A stretch of 64,000 nt of DNA from Kribbella monticola (GCF_003261635.1 NZ_QFXK01000004.1:161180-225179); one strand, 5' to 3'; counted from the first letter of the stretch, positions 27,024-36,440 are shown. Program-made: numbers and translations. The notes: generated by a model not told the origin, from the sequence alone.

Positions 27024-27350
27024 TCAGACCGAGCACCACACGTCGCTGGCCTTCATCCAGGACCGGTCGGTTCGCCCCCACAGGATTCCGAGGTACTCAT
27101 CGCCCTGCCTCCTGATCACGTTGAACTTCTGGCCCGCATCCACGAAGTGGATGACGAGGTGGTCCTCGCTCCAGAAACGACTGTGGTTGTAGGCGACCGT
27201 GCAGGTCTCTGTGGGGCTGTAGGTCCCACTCGCGGCCGGCGCCGCGGATGCGCTCAAGGTCGACAACACAGCGGCTAGTACCACAGCACCTGTGCCGAGG
27301 GTCACCTTGGCCGACGAACTGTGCTGCTGGATGGCTGAAAGCAAAGACAT
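27024..27350 (-). CDS. Small secreted SH3-like protein
   Basis: 108 residues. Signal peptide to about residue 37 (hydrophobic core LGTGAVVLAAVLSTLSASA, cleavage near AAPAA). The mature part of about 70 residues has two Cys, probably a disulfide, and a strand-rich pattern (LVIHFVDAGQKFNVIRRQGDEYLGILWGR) like bacterial SH3 domains. GAGGGAG precedes the ATG. Function unknown; a wall-binding or signalling role is possible. Confidence 0.75.
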   Translation of the reverse strand: MSLLSAIQQHSSSAKVTLGTGAVVLAAVLSTLSASAAPAASGTYSPTETCTVAYNHSRFWSEDHLVIHFVDAGQKFNVIRRQGDEYLGILWGRTDRSWMKASDVWCSV

Positions 27351-27360
27351 GGTGCTCCCT

Positions 27361-27458
27361 CGGAATGCGATTCCGCGCTCTCACGGACTAGACCGGATCT
27401 TTGACAGAGCCTTCCATCGTGGAAGGGATGGCAGCAATCTCTTCGAACATCGTCGAAG
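27361..27458. promoter_or_regulatory. Three inverted repeats upstream of the secreted SH3-like gene
   Basis: CGGAAT-GCG-ATTCCG (27361-27375), CCTTCCA-TCG-TGGAAGG (27410-27426) and CTTCGA-ACATCG-TCGAAG (27441-27458), all perfect, crowd the promoter side of the gene. They may be operator sites or RNA hairpins. The rest of the 209-base gap holds nothing else I can support. Confidence 0.45.
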
Positions 27459-27559
27459 CCGAGCCACGAACGCCGGCATCGGTTGACACCCCCCACTCGC
27501 GGCATGTCAGGGCGTCGGCCGGGGGTGTCCGGGAGGTAGCAGGGTGGTGAGGGCTGCGG

Positions 27560-29242
27560 CTAGGGCGAGGGCTGGTCGAGGAGGATGCCGGTGTCGTGGA
27601 GGTGTGTTCGGGCGGCTGCGATCGCTTCCGGCGTGGTGGCGAAGACTCGGTCGGACTGCCGTAGGCGGTCGATGACGTCGAGCGCGTCCAACGGTCGGTG
27701 GTGTCCGGGTCTGATCCCTGAAATCAGGACGATCATGCCGCGATGCTGGAGTTTCTCGATCGCGTCTTTGAGGACCAGCGCGCCGCTGGCGTCGATCGCG
27801 GTCACGGCCGACATCCGCAGGATCACCACCGACATGTGGGCGACCTCGGACAGTTCGAGCAGGAATCGATGAGCAGCGAACAGCAGCGGCCCGTCGATGC
27901 GATAGGCAACGATGTGTTCGTCCAGCAACGCGCGTTCCTCTTGCGTATGGTCGCCCGGCAGGTCCGGATGCAGCGGCATCTGTCGCACACTGGCGCTTCG
28001 CGCAACCGCTCGCAAGGCCAGCGCCCCGGCGACGATCAGCCCGAGAAGAACCGCTTTCACCAGGTCCAACGCCAAGGTCGCGATCGCGGTCAACGCCAGG
28101 ACCACCGCATCCGAACGGGTCGCCCGAGCCATCGCCCGGACCGAACCGACTTCGACCATCCGTACTGCGGTCGCCAGCAGCACCCCGGCCAGCGCCGCCA
28201 GCGGGATGCGGCCCACCAGAGGTGCTGCTGTGTAGACGATGGCGGCCAGCACCGCGGCGTGGACGAGGGCGGCCAGTCTTGATCCAGCACCGGTTCTGAC
28301 GTTGACCGCAGTACGGGCAATCGCGCCGGTCGCCGGTACGCCGCCGAACAGCGGCGTCACCAAGTTGGCGAGACCCTGCCCGAACAATTCGCGGTCCGGG
28401 TCGTGCTTGTGGCTGACTCCCATGCCGTCCGCGACAGCCGCGGACAGGAGGGACTCAAGAGCCGCGAGCGCAGCGATCGCTACGGCCGGTCCCGCCAGGG
28501 TCGACAGGGTCGACAGGTCTAGGAACCCCAGCGAAGGCGCGGACAGACCGGACGGCAAGGTGCCGATGCGTGCGGCGTTCAGTCCGGTTGCCTCGACCAG
28601 AACAGTCCCGGCGACGACGGCCAACAACGAGAACGGCAGACTGGGTCGCCAGCGACCGCCGATAAGGATCAGCGCGGCGACTCCGACGGTGATCGCGACG
28701 GCAGTCCAGTTCGGTTGCTGAACGAACTCCCCCACTGACCGCGCAGCCAGTACTACGACCTGATCGCTGTCGGGCTTCTCGACTCCCAAGGCCGCGGGAA
28801 GTTGCTGCAGGCCAATGACACAAGCGATTCCGAGCGTGAAGCCTTCGACGACGGATGCCGGGACAAAAGCCATGTACTGACCGGCTCGGGCAACGGCCAG
28901 GCCGATCAGGATGAGGCCGGCCATCAGGCCCACCGTCAGTACGCCGTTCGCTCCGTGCGCGTGCATGATCGGGACGAGTACGACGGTCATCGCGCCGGTT
29001 GGCCCGGATACCTGCAGATTGGAACCGCCGAACGCTGCCGCGAGCGCGCCCGCGATGACGGCAGTGGTCAGACCGGCGGCGGCTCCGAGGCCGGACGAGA
29101 TCCCGAATCCGAGCGCGAGCGGCAGGGCGACGACGGCCACGGTCAGACCGGCGATCAGGTCGCGACGAGGTTGGCGGCCCATCGCCAGGAGATCGGCACG
29201 ACCGGGAAGGAGCACGAGCACCCTGCTGCGGAGCGCTCTCAT
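27560..29242 (-). CDS. SulP-family anion transporter with STAS domain
   Basis: 560 residues. About 10-14 membrane segments (residues 25-410) of the SulP/SLC26 fold with the conserved GLTVAVVALPLALGFGISSG and SGPTGAMTVVLVP helices, then a cytoplasmic STAS domain (about 440-545) containing VVILRMSAVTAIDASGALVL. Carries sulfate, bicarbonate or another anion; which one is not visible. The start overlaps the ArsR stop by 4 bases, so it is the last gene of a three-gene operon. Confidence 0.92.
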   Translation of the reverse strand: MRALRSRVLVLLPGRADLLAMGRQPRRDLIAGLTVAVVALPLALGFGISSGLGAAAGLTTAVIAGALAAAFGGSNLQVSGPTGAMTVVLVPIMHAHGANGVLTVGLMAGLILIGLAVARAGQYMAFVPASVVEGFTLGIACVIGLQQLPAALGVEKPDSDQVVVLAARSVGEFVQQPNWTAVAITVGVAALILIGGRWRPSLPFSLLAVVAGTVLVEATGLNAARIGTLPSGLSAPSLGFLDLSTLSTLAGPAVAIAALAALESLLSAAVADGMGVSHKHDPDRELFGQGLANLVTPLFGGVPATGAIARTAVNVRTGAGSRLAALVHAAVLAAIVYTAAPLVGRIPLAALAGVLLATAVRMVEVGSVRAMARATRSDAVVLALTAIATLALDLVKAVLLGLIVAGALALRAVARSASVRQMPLHPDLPGDHTQEERALLDEHIVAYRIDGPLLFAAHRFLLELSEVAHMSVVILRMSAVTAIDASGALVLKDAIEKLQHRGMIVLISGIRPGHHRPLDALDVIDRLRQSDRVFATTPEAIAAARTHLHDTGILLDQPSP

Positions 29243-29589
29243 CCGAGGCTGGACTCGTGCTCGCGAAGCTCGGTGAGGAGGTCGTTCTGGCCGGCGATCA
29301 GGTCGGTGAGGATCCGGCGAGCGACTCTGAGCAACTCCGCGACGTCGCTGCTGGCGATCTCGTAGATGACGGTGGAGCTCTCGCGCCGAGAGACCACGAT
29401 CCCGTAGCGCCGGAGTACGGCGAGTTGTTGCGAGAGGCTGGAGGGTTCGATGGCGAGGTCGGCGAGGAGTTCGCGGACTGGGCGTGGCGAGTCCTGGAGG
29501 AGTTCGAGCACCCGGATGCGTACGGGGTGGCCGAGCATCCGGAAGAACTCCGCCTTGGCCTGGTAGAGCGGAACCGCCTTACCGGTCAT
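29239..29589 (-). CDS. ArsR-family transcriptional regulator
   Basis: 116 residues, winged helix (FFRMLGHPVRIRVLELL and SSLSQQLAVLRRYGIVVSRRESSTVIYEI). The classical CxC metal site is absent and no Cys is present, so the signal is not a thiol-bound metal. ATGA overlaps with genes on both sides place it in one operon with the small protein and the SulP transporter, which it probably controls. Confidence 0.9.
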   Translation of the reverse strand: MTGKAVPLYQAKAEFFRMLGHPVRIRVLELLQDSPRPVRELLADLAIEPSSLSQQLAVLRRYGIVVSRRESSTVIYEIASSDVAELLRVARRILTDLIAGQNDLLTELREHESSLG

Positions 29590-29786
29590 CCTTTGGTCGA
29601 CTGTCGATCGGCGGGTGCGGGCTCGATCGTGACGTCGTTCTCCGCCGCCATCCGGAGCAGACTGTTCAGCTCGCCGCTGCGTACGTCGATCGCGTAGAAA
29701 TCGCTCTCGCTCTCAGCCACCGACAACGCCTGCCGCGCCTCCTGCACGCGCCGCCGCAGATCCGTGGCGAACTCACCAACATCCAT
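29586..29786 (-). CDS. Small hypothetical protein, first gene of SulP operon
   Basis: 66 residues, helical, acidic. The stop overlaps the ArsR start (ATGA), and GGAGAGGAGAT precedes its ATG, both supporting a real gene. I do not recognise it. Its position suggests a co-regulated partner of the ArsR/SulP pair. Confidence 0.7.
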   Translation of the reverse strand: MDVGEFATDLRRRVQEARQALSVAESESDFYAIDVRSGELNSLLRMAAENDVTIEPAPADRQSTKG

Positions 29787-29883
29787 CCCGATCTCCTCTC
29801 CCCAACAAGATCACTATGTGCCGAATTGCAAACTTTTGCAACTCATCAACTCGCCAAGGCGCCGTTCGAGCTGGATCAGCGGG

Positions 29884-31272
29884 TCAGGGCGTCGGCCAGG
29901 AGCGGGTGGCGGGGAGCATCGAGGTGAGGTCGGCGGCCAAGTGGAGGGCTTTGTGGTCGGCGAAGCGGGGGGCGGTTATCTGGAGGCCGATGGGGAGGCC
30001 GGTGGAGGAGTAGCCGCAGTTGGTTGTGGTGGCGGGGTGGCCGGACATGTTGTACGGGACGGTGAAGGCGATGTGCTCGAAGGGCTTGAGAGGGTCGTCG
30101 GTCGGGTAGGCCAGTTCGGCGGGGAAGGCGGTGATGGGGGCGACCGGGGAGATGAGGAAGTCGTACGACGCGAAGGCGGCGTCGACCGCGACCGCCATGG
30201 CGCCCATCTGGCTGAACCCGTGGAAGACCTCGAAGCCGGTCAGGCCGTCGGCGGTCGAGACCCAGCGGCGGATCTCGGGAAGCACCTTCGCACGCCGGTC
30301 GTCGGGCAGCGCTTGGAGATCGGCGGCCGAACGGACCCGCCAGAACCGGTCCAGGCCGTCCAGCATGTCGCGGGTGATGATCGGGGCGATCGGTTCGACG
30401 ACAGCCCCGGCCTTTTCGAGTGCGGCCGCTGCGGCGGACACGGCCGCGTGGACTTCCGGGTCGACGGGTAGGCCGACTCCCGCGTCCAGAAGGAGGCCGA
30501 TCCGCAGTCCGTCGACGGAGAACTCGGAGAGATCGTCGTACGAGTCGGCTAGGAGCGGGAGCGAGGTGTGGTCGCGGCGGTCCGGGCCGGTCATCACGGA
30601 CAGCGCGAGCGCGGCGTCGGCCGCAGTACGGGTGAGTGGGCCGATTGCCCTTCCTGGGTAGGGGTTTCCGACGGCGATTCGGCCGTGGGTCGGTTTGAGG
30701 CCGACGAGGCCGCACCAGCCGGCGGGGAGGCGGATGGAGCCGCCGATGTCAGTACCGACGTGGATCGGGCCGTAGCCGGCGGCGGCTGCTGCGGCGGCGC
30801 CTGCGCTGGAGCCGCCTGGTGTGAGTGCGAGGTTCCAAGGATTGCGGGTCAGGGGGTGGAAGGTGGAGACGCCGGAGGAGAGCATTCCGTACTCCGGCAT
30901 GGTGGTCTTGCTGAAGATCACTGCGCCCGCTGCGCGGAGACGGGCTGCGGCTGGCGCATCTTCGGCTGCGGGGATGAGTTCGGTCGCGGCGGTTCCCTGC
31001 GGTACCGGCGTACCGCGGGTCGCGATGTTCTCCTTGATCGTGACCGGTACGCCGTCAAGCGGGCCGGCTTCGCCGTGGCGCCATCGGTACTCCGACTCGC
31101 GGGCGGCGGCTCGCGCTCCTTCGGGGTCGAGGGCGTAGGTCGCGAACAACTTCGGCTCGAGCGCGTCGACTCGGGCGAGCACGTCCTCGATCACGTCTAC
31201 CGGCGACAGGGAGCCCTGCTGGTACCGCGAGATGAGTTCGACGGCGGTCAGGTCGGCCAGGTTGTCGGTCAT
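29884..31272 (-). CDS. Amidase, amidase-signature family
   Basis: 462 residues. Ser-cisSer-Lys triad: Lys80 (VTIKENIA), Ser155 (GGSSAG) and nucleophile Ser179 (GTDIGGSIR). Cytoplasmic. Last gene of the eight-gene catabolic operon, 35 bases after the SDR. It would release ammonia from an amide, presumably one imported by the ABC transporter or made from it. Specificity unknown. Confidence 0.9.
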   Translation of the reverse strand: MTDNLADLTAVELISRYQQGSLSPVDVIEDVLARVDALEPKLFATYALDPEGARAAARESEYRWRHGEAGPLDGVPVTIKENIATRGTPVPQGTAATELIPAAEDAPAAARLRAAGAVIFSKTTMPEYGMLSSGVSTFHPLTRNPWNLALTPGGSSAGAAAAAAAGYGPIHVGTDIGGSIRLPAGWCGLVGLKPTHGRIAVGNPYPGRAIGPLTRTAADAALALSVMTGPDRRDHTSLPLLADSYDDLSEFSVDGLRIGLLLDAGVGLPVDPEVHAAVSAAAAALEKAGAVVEPIAPIITRDMLDGLDRFWRVRSAADLQALPDDRRAKVLPEIRRWVSTADGLTGFEVFHGFSQMGAMAVAVDAAFASYDFLISPVAPITAFPAELAYPTDDPLKPFEHIAFTVPYNMSGHPATTTNCGYSSTGLPIGLQITAPRFADHKALHLAADLTSMLPATRSWPTP

Positions 31273-31307
31273 CGGACTCCAGACGGTCGGATTGCGTTCA
31301 GGCGACG

Positions 31308-32078
31308 TCAGTTGGGTGGGTTGAAGCGGCCGTCTATTGCGGTCCAGCCGCCGTCTACGTGGAGGACGCTGCCGGTGACGAAGGAGGATGCATCTGAGGC
31401 GAGGTAGACGACGGCGCCGGCCAGTTCGTCGGGTGTGGCCCATCTCGAGAGAGCGCTCTTCGCTGCGTACGCGTCGTACCAGGCCTTGTTTTCCTTGATT
31501 TGTGCGGTGAGCGGGGTCTCGACAACGCCAGGCGCGATCGCGTTGACGCGTACGCCGGACGGGCCGAGCTCGGCGGCCGCCGTACGGAGCAGTTGGACCA
31601 GGCCGGCTTTGGTTGCCGCATACACCGATTGACCCGGCTCGACCGTGGTTGCGCGGATGGAGCTGAAGCCGATGATGCTGCCGCTGCCGCGCGCTTCCAT
31701 CGGCCCTCCGAAGGCACGGATCAGGTCGAAAGAGGCGCGGAGATTGAGGCCTACGACTCGGTCGAATTCCTCGCTGGTGTAGTCGAGGATGCGCTTGCGC
31801 ACGTTGGTCGCGGCGGTGAACACCAGTACGTCGACATCGCCCAGTTCCTCGGCCGCGGTAGCGACGGCTCGTTGATCGAGGACGTCCAGCTCGTACGCCG
31901 TCAAGTGGTTGCCTTGGGCCACCGTTTCTTCAGCGGCCGGGAGCTCGCGGTCCGCGCAGGTGACGCGAGCGCCGTGGGCTGCCAGCGCGAGAGCGCTTTC
32001 CCGGCCGATCCCGCTGCCGGCACCGACGACCACCGCGTGCTTCCCGTCGAGGCGGAAGAGGTTGGTGTAGTCGGTCAT
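31308..32078 (-). CDS. Short-chain dehydrogenase/reductase
   Basis: 256 residues. Cofactor loop GAGSGIG near residues 17-23, NNAG-equivalent TAATN, catalytic Ser in FSS and Tyr-x3-Lys in YAATKAG. C-terminal DGGW-type end (HVDGGWTAID). NAD(P)-dependent oxidation of an alcohol or reduction of a ketone in the cytoplasm. The ATG overlaps the aldehyde dehydrogenase stop by 4 bases. Confidence 0.92.
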   Translation of the reverse strand: MTDYTNLFRLDGKHAVVVGAGSGIGRESALALAAHGARVTCADRELPAAEETVAQGNHLTAYELDVLDQRAVATAAEELGDVDVLVFTAATNVRKRILDYTSEEFDRVVGLNLRASFDLIRAFGGPMEARGSGSIIGFSSIRATTVEPGQSVYAATKAGLVQLLRTAAAELGPSGVRVNAIAPGVVETPLTAQIKENKAWYDAYAAKSALSRWATPDELAGAVVYLASDASSFVTGSVLHVDGGWTAIDGRFNPPN

Positions 32079-33610
32079 CGGTCACCTCGCCGGGTGGTCG
32101 GGCGGATGATCGCCATCCGGGTCGTGGTCAGCTCGTCGATGGCGAACCGAGGGCCCTCTCTCCCCGCGCCGGAGTCCTTCACGCCGCCGTACGGCATCAC
32201 GTCGGATCGGAAGCCGGGGACTTCGTTGATGACCACTCCCCCGACGTCGAGCTGGTCGATCGCCGAGAAAGCGCTCTCTAGTGAGGCTGTGAACACGCTC
32301 GCGTGCAGGCCGTAGCGCGACTCGTTGACCGTCCGGAAGGCAGTCTCGATATCCGGCACCGAACGAATCGCGATGACGGGTCCGAAGATCTCTTCGTCCC
32401 ACGCGAGTTGGCCGTACGGGACGTCGAGTAGCACGGTCGGCCCTAGTACGTCGTACTGCGTGGTTGAGGTCGGCGGGTAGGCGAGGGTGGCGCCGGCGGT
32501 GAGGGCGTTGTCGATCCAAGTGCGGACGCGGTCGGTGGAGCGGGAATCGATGAGGGCGGAGACGTGTGTCCGCTCGTCCCGAGGGTCGCCTACCACTACC
32601 GATTCCAGACGGTGGTGGAGTTTTTCGAGCAGGGGGCCGCGGATGGATTCAACGGCTATGACTCGTTGGACTGAGATGCAGGCCTGGCCGGAGGCGTAGT
32701 AGCCGCCTCGGATGATCGCGTCGGCCGCGGCGTCCAGGTCTGCGTCTTCGGCGACGACCAGGGCGGAGTTCGACCCTAGTTCCAGAAGGACCTTGGTCGG
32801 AGCGGCGGCTTTGGCGATTTGATGGCCGACTGCGGCTGAGCCGGTGAAGGAGACCGCGCCGATTCGCGGGTCGGTGGTGAGGATGGCGCCTACGTCCGCT
32901 CCCCCGGTGACCAGTTGAACGGCCTCGGCGGGTGCGCCTGCCGCGGTAAGTGCCTCGCGGACCAGGTGGACGAGCCAGAGAGTCGCCAAGGGGGTCTGCG
33001 GAGCGGGCTTGACGATGATCGGGCAGCCGGCTGCCAGGGCCGGCGCGATTTTGTGGGACGCGAGCAGGAGCGGGTAGTTGAAGCCGGTGATGCCGATGAC
33101 TACGCCGATGGGCTTGCGTACCCAGAAGCCGAGGAGACCGTCGCCGCTCGGCAGGAGGTCGAGCGGGACGGTCTCGCCGTGGAGGCGGGCTACTTCTTCG
33201 GCTGCGGTCTGCAGGGTGAGGAGGGTGCGATCGAGTTCGATTCGGCAATCGACCAAGGGCTTACCGGTTTCGAGGACGAGGAGGTCGATGAACTCCGAGC
33301 GTCGCTCAGAAACGGCAGAGAGCGCTCCCTGGAGAGCTGCGCGGCGTACGTGGGAAGGGAGCCGGCCGACCTGGTCGCGAGCTGCGACCGCGTGATCGAG
33401 TGCTTGGCGGGCGAGGTCGACGGTGCCGACGGGCGCCTCGGAGACGAGCGATCCGTCGTACGGGAAGTGGATCGGCTCGGTGGTCGGGGCGGAGATCCAG
33501 CCGGCGCCGATCGGGAGGCCTTCGGGGTATTCGCTCACGCGGCTTTCGGAGTACGCGCTCACGCGGCCATCGAGGTTCTCGTTCACGCGGCTTTCGGGGT
33601 TCTCGCTCAT
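32075..33610 (-). CDS. Aldehyde dehydrogenase with repetitive N-terminus
   Basis: 511 residues. The ALDH fold is complete: general base Glu near 277 (LLELGSNS) and catalytic Cys near 311 (SGQACISVQR), with FTGSAAVG before them. It oxidises an aldehyde to an acid with NAD(P). The first 32 residues are four octads of the form SExPESRV, unlike any ALDH core, from a 24-bp tandem repeat; an internal start after the repeat is possible. 28 bases after the ATPase gene, in the catabolic operon. Confidence 0.9.
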   Translation of the reverse strand: MSENPESRVNENLDGRVSAYSESRVSEYPEGLPIGAGWISAPTTEPIHFPYDGSLVSEAPVGTVDLARQALDHAVAARDQVGRLPSHVRRAALQGALSAVSERRSEFIDLLVLETGKPLVDCRIELDRTLLTLQTAAEEVARLHGETVPLDLLPSGDGLLGFWVRKPIGVVIGITGFNYPLLLASHKIAPALAAGCPIIVKPAPQTPLATLWLVHLVREALTAAGAPAEAVQLVTGGADVGAILTTDPRIGAVSFTGSAAVGHQIAKAAAPTKVLLELGSNSALVVAEDADLDAAADAIIRGGYYASGQACISVQRVIAVESIRGPLLEKLHHRLESVVVGDPRDERTHVSALIDSRSTDRVRTWIDNALTAGATLAYPPTSTTQYDVLGPTVLLDVPYGQLAWDEEIFGPVIAIRSVPDIETAFRTVNESRYGLHASVFTASLESAFSAIDQLDVGGVVINEVPGFRSDVMPYGGVKDSGAGREGPRFAIDELTTTRMAIIRPTTRRGDR

Positions 33611-33614
33611 GCGA
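33519..33614. repeat. 24-bp tandem repeat, four copies, inside the ALDH 5' end
   Basis: Imperfect units of the form CTTTCGGGGTTCTCGCTCAC plus GCGG repeat four times in the aldehyde dehydrogenase frame and give four octapeptides (SENPESRV, NENLDGRV, SAYSESRV, SEYPEGLP). The unit is a multiple of three, so copy-number changes keep the frame. Confidence 0.85.
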
Positions 33615-33638
33615 ATCGCCCGCCAGGGTTGTCGGGGG

Positions 33639-34475
33639 TCATGTGGAAAGGACTCCCTTCACCAGGTCGGTGGTGGTGGCGCCGGAGAGCGCTCTCTGGA
33701 GAGTCGGGATGGCGGAGACGAGGCGGCGCGTGTACGGATGGGTGGGCGCCGCGTAGACGTCCGCGGTGGGGCCGGTCTCGACGATCTGGCCGGCGTTCAT
33801 GACGGCGACACGGCTGCAGACGTGTTTGACGACCGAGAGGTCGTGCGAGACGAAGATCAAGGTCAGGTTGAGTTCGTCGACGAGGTCGGAGATCAGGTTG
33901 AGGACCTGCGCTCGAACGGAGACGTCGAGAGCGCTCACTGGTTCATCGGCGATGAGGATTCTGGGGCGCGGTGCGAGGGCGCGGGCGATGGAGATGCGCT
34001 GGCGTTGGCCGCCGGAGAACTGGTGGGGGTAGCGGTCGCCTGCGTCTGCTGAGAGGCCGACCGCGTCGAGCAACTCGCGAACGCGCTCTCCCGAGGCTGG
34101 ATGCCCTTGTACTACGAGCGGTTCGGCGATGATGTCGCGGACCCGCATGCGCGGGTCGAGGGAACTCATCGGGTCTTGGAAGACGAGTTGGAGGTTCTCG
34201 CGGAGGAAGCGCAGGCGGCGCTCGGGCAGCCGGGTGATGTCGGTGCCTTCGACAACTACCTGGCCGGAGGTGGCGCGGTCGAGGGCGGCGATGATCCGGA
34301 GGAGAGTGGACTTGCCGCACCCCGATTCGCCGACGATGCCGAAGCGTTCGCCCTCTTGAACTTCGAGGCTGACACCGCGGAGAGCGTGAACCGGCGGAGA
34401 CGCACGAAGGAGCGAAGTACGCGGGCGCGGATAGTCGCGCACGAGGTCGGTCACTTGAATAGCAGGCTCAGTCAT
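33639..34475 (-). CDS. Oligopeptide/dipeptide-type ABC transporter ATPase (DppF/OppF type)
   Basis: 278 residues from the ATG with GGAGG 7 bases upstream. Walker A GESGCGKS, Q-loop, signature FSGGQRQR, Walker B ILIADEP and switch His in VSHDLS are all present. Pairs with the DppD-type ATPase, with which it overlaps by 8 bases. Energises the importer. Confidence 0.93.
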   Translation of the reverse strand: MTEPAIQVTDLVRDYPRPRTSLLRASPPVHALRGVSLEVQEGERFGIVGESGCGKSTLLRIIAALDRATSGQVVVEGTDITRLPERRLRFLRENLQLVFQDPMSSLDPRMRVRDIIAEPLVVQGHPASGERVRELLDAVGLSADAGDRYPHQFSGGQRQRISIARALAPRPRILIADEPVSALDVSVRAQVLNLISDLVDELNLTLIFVSHDLSVVKHVCSRVAVMNAGQIVETGPTADVYAAPTHPYTRRLVSAIPTLQRALSGATTTDLVKGVLST

Positions 34476-35496
34476 CAGCAACCTCCCTCGAGCTTCTTCT
34501 GGTTTCTAGCGCCACAAGATCCGGTGCTGGGTGGTGGCAGGCGAAGCCGCTGGATGCGGAACCTGTCCAGGGTGGGGTGGTGGTGCAGATGTCGGTGGCG
34601 TGAGCGCAGCGGGTGCGGAAGACGCAGCCCGTGGGGAAGTTGCCGGCGGCGGGGACGTTGCCGGGGATGGTGGGGAGGCGATGGGCTGCGGAGTCGAGGT
34701 CCGAGGCGGCCAGGAGGCCTTCGGTGTAGCGATGACGTGGGTTGGTGAAGACCTCGTGGACCGGACCGGATTCGACCACCCGGCCGCCGTACATCACCAA
34801 GACCCGCTGGCAGATGGTGGCGACGACGGCGAGGTCGTGGGTGATGAAGAGAAGCGCGGACTCGCGGGCGGCGACACCTTGGAGGATCAGGTCGAGCACC
34901 ATCGCCTGGACCGTGACGTCCAAGGCGGTAGTGGGTTCGTCGCAGATCAGAAGAGCGGGGTCGTTGGCCAGGGCAATCGCCACGACAACTCGCTGGCGCT
35001 GGCCGCCGGACAGTTGGTGCGGGTAGGCGCGGGCGACGCCGGGGAGCTGGACCCGGTCGAGGAGAGCTGTGGCCGCTGTTCGGGCTGCGCGCCGATTCGG
35101 GACCGTCCGGTGGATCAGCATTGCTTCGGCGATCTGGTCGCCGACGCGCATCGTCGGGTTGAGAGCGGTCATCGGTTCCTGGAACACCATGGCCAGATCG
35201 CGGCCCCGGATGCGTGCGAGTTGACGCTCGTCGGCACCGATCAGGTCGTGGTCGATACCGGCGAGCCGCACCGATCCCTTCGCGTGCACGTCTTCCGGCA
35301 GCAATCCCAGCACAGAGAGCGCTGTCAGAGATTTCCCGGAGCCCGACTCTCCGATCAGACCGACCCGCTCCCCCGGGCCGACCGTCAGGTCCACATCCTC
35401 GACGAGCACCTTGTCCCGCACAGACACGGTCAGACCGCGCACAGCCAGTACGTCGCTCTGCTCGGCGACCTCAGGTTCTTCGACGAGCGCGCTCAT
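34468..35496 (-). CDS. Oligopeptide/dipeptide-type ABC transporter ATPase (DppD/OppD type)
   Basis: 342 residues. Walker A GESGSGKS, signature LSGGQRQR, Walker B LLICDEP, switch His in ITHDLA. The C-terminal oligopeptide-transporter extension has the Cys-rich CVFRTRCAHATDIC, which in relatives binds an iron-sulfur cluster. The ATG overlaps the DppC stop by 4 bases. Confidence 0.93.
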   Translation of the reverse strand: MSALVEEPEVAEQSDVLAVRGLTVSVRDKVLVEDVDLTVGPGERVGLIGESGSGKSLTALSVLGLLPEDVHAKGSVRLAGIDHDLIGADERQLARIRGRDLAMVFQEPMTALNPTMRVGDQIAEAMLIHRTVPNRRAARTAATALLDRVQLPGVARAYPHQLSGGQRQRVVVAIALANDPALLICDEPTTALDVTVQAMVLDLILQGVAARESALLFITHDLAVVATICQRVLVMYGGRVVESGPVHEVFTNPRHRYTEGLLAASDLDSAAHRLPTIPGNVPAAGNFPTGCVFRTRCAHATDICTTTPPWTGSASSGFACHHPAPDLVALETRRSSREVADD

Positions 35497-36440
35497 CGGC
35501 GGTCCTCCAGCTTCGGATCGAAGCGGTCTCTCAGACCGTCGCCGAGGAGGTTGAAGCCGAGTACTGCGATCGCGATCGCGACGCCGGGGAAGACCGCGAG
35601 ACGCGGAGCGCTGAACAGGAACTCCTGGCTCTCCTGCAGCATGCGACCCCACGAAGGCGTCGGCGGTGGCGTGCCGTATCCCAGGAAAGAGAGCGCTGCC
35701 TCGGCGAGAACGGCGATCGCGAAAGACACCGATGCCTGGACCGTGATCAGACTCGTCACGTTCGGCAGCACGTGGCGCAACGCGATCGGGAACGGCCTCC
35801 GCCCGGCCGCGCGGGCAGCCAGTACGTACTCCGTCCGCATCACCTGCAGAGCACCACTGCGAATCACGCGGGCAAAAGACGGAACCGTTGCGATGCCGAT
35901 GGCAACCATCGCCGTCAGAGTGCTTGCACCGAAGACCGCGCCGAACATGATTGCCAACAGCAACGCGGGGAACGCGAGCAGCAGATCGTTCGCCCGCATG
36001 ATCAGTTCGCTCGACCACCGCCGGGTCATCGCCGCCAAGATGCCGAGCGGTACGCCGATCACCGCAGCGACTCCGACCGCGACCAGCCCGACGAACAACG
36101 TCGTACGGGAGCCGACCATGATTTGGCTCAGCAGGTCGCGGCCGAACTTGTCCGTGCCGAACCAGTGCGACCACGACGGCTTCGCCAACCGAACCGCCGG
36201 GTCGACAAGCGTCGCGTCGTACGGGGTCCAGACGAAGGAGACCAACGCGGTCAGCACGATGACGAGGACGATGATGCCGCCGACGACGAGACTCGGATTC
36301 AACCGACGCCCCGCAGTACGCCGGACTGCCGGTCCATCGAGACGACCCGCCGGATCGCTCGCTGGAACGCCGAGAGCGCTCTCCGCACCACGGCTCACCG
36401 AGCCGCCTTCGTCGTTCACGGATCCTCCGACGCCGCTCAT
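35493..36440 (-). CDS. ABC transporter permease, DppC/OppC type
   Basis: 315 residues. A 50-residue polar N-terminus precedes six membrane spans; the PYDATLVDPAVRL segment and the GTDKFGRD motif are typical of OppC/DppC. The EAA loop reads LAARAAGRRPFPIALRHVLPN. Overlaps both neighbours by 4 bases. Confidence 0.92.
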   Translation of the reverse strand: MSGVGGSVNDEGGSVSRGAESALGVPASDPAGRLDGPAVRRTAGRRLNPSLVVGGIIVLVIVLTALVSFVWTPYDATLVDPAVRLAKPSWSHWFGTDKFGRDLLSQIMVGSRTTLFVGLVAVGVAAVIGVPLGILAAMTRRWSSELIMRANDLLLAFPALLLAIMFGAVFGASTLTAMVAIGIATVPSFARVIRSGALQVMRTEYVLAARAAGRRPFPIALRHVLPNVTSLITVQASVSFAIAVLAEAALSFLGYGTPPPTPSWGRMLQESQEFLFSAPRLAVFPGVAIAIAVLGFNLLGDGLRDRFDPKLEDRR

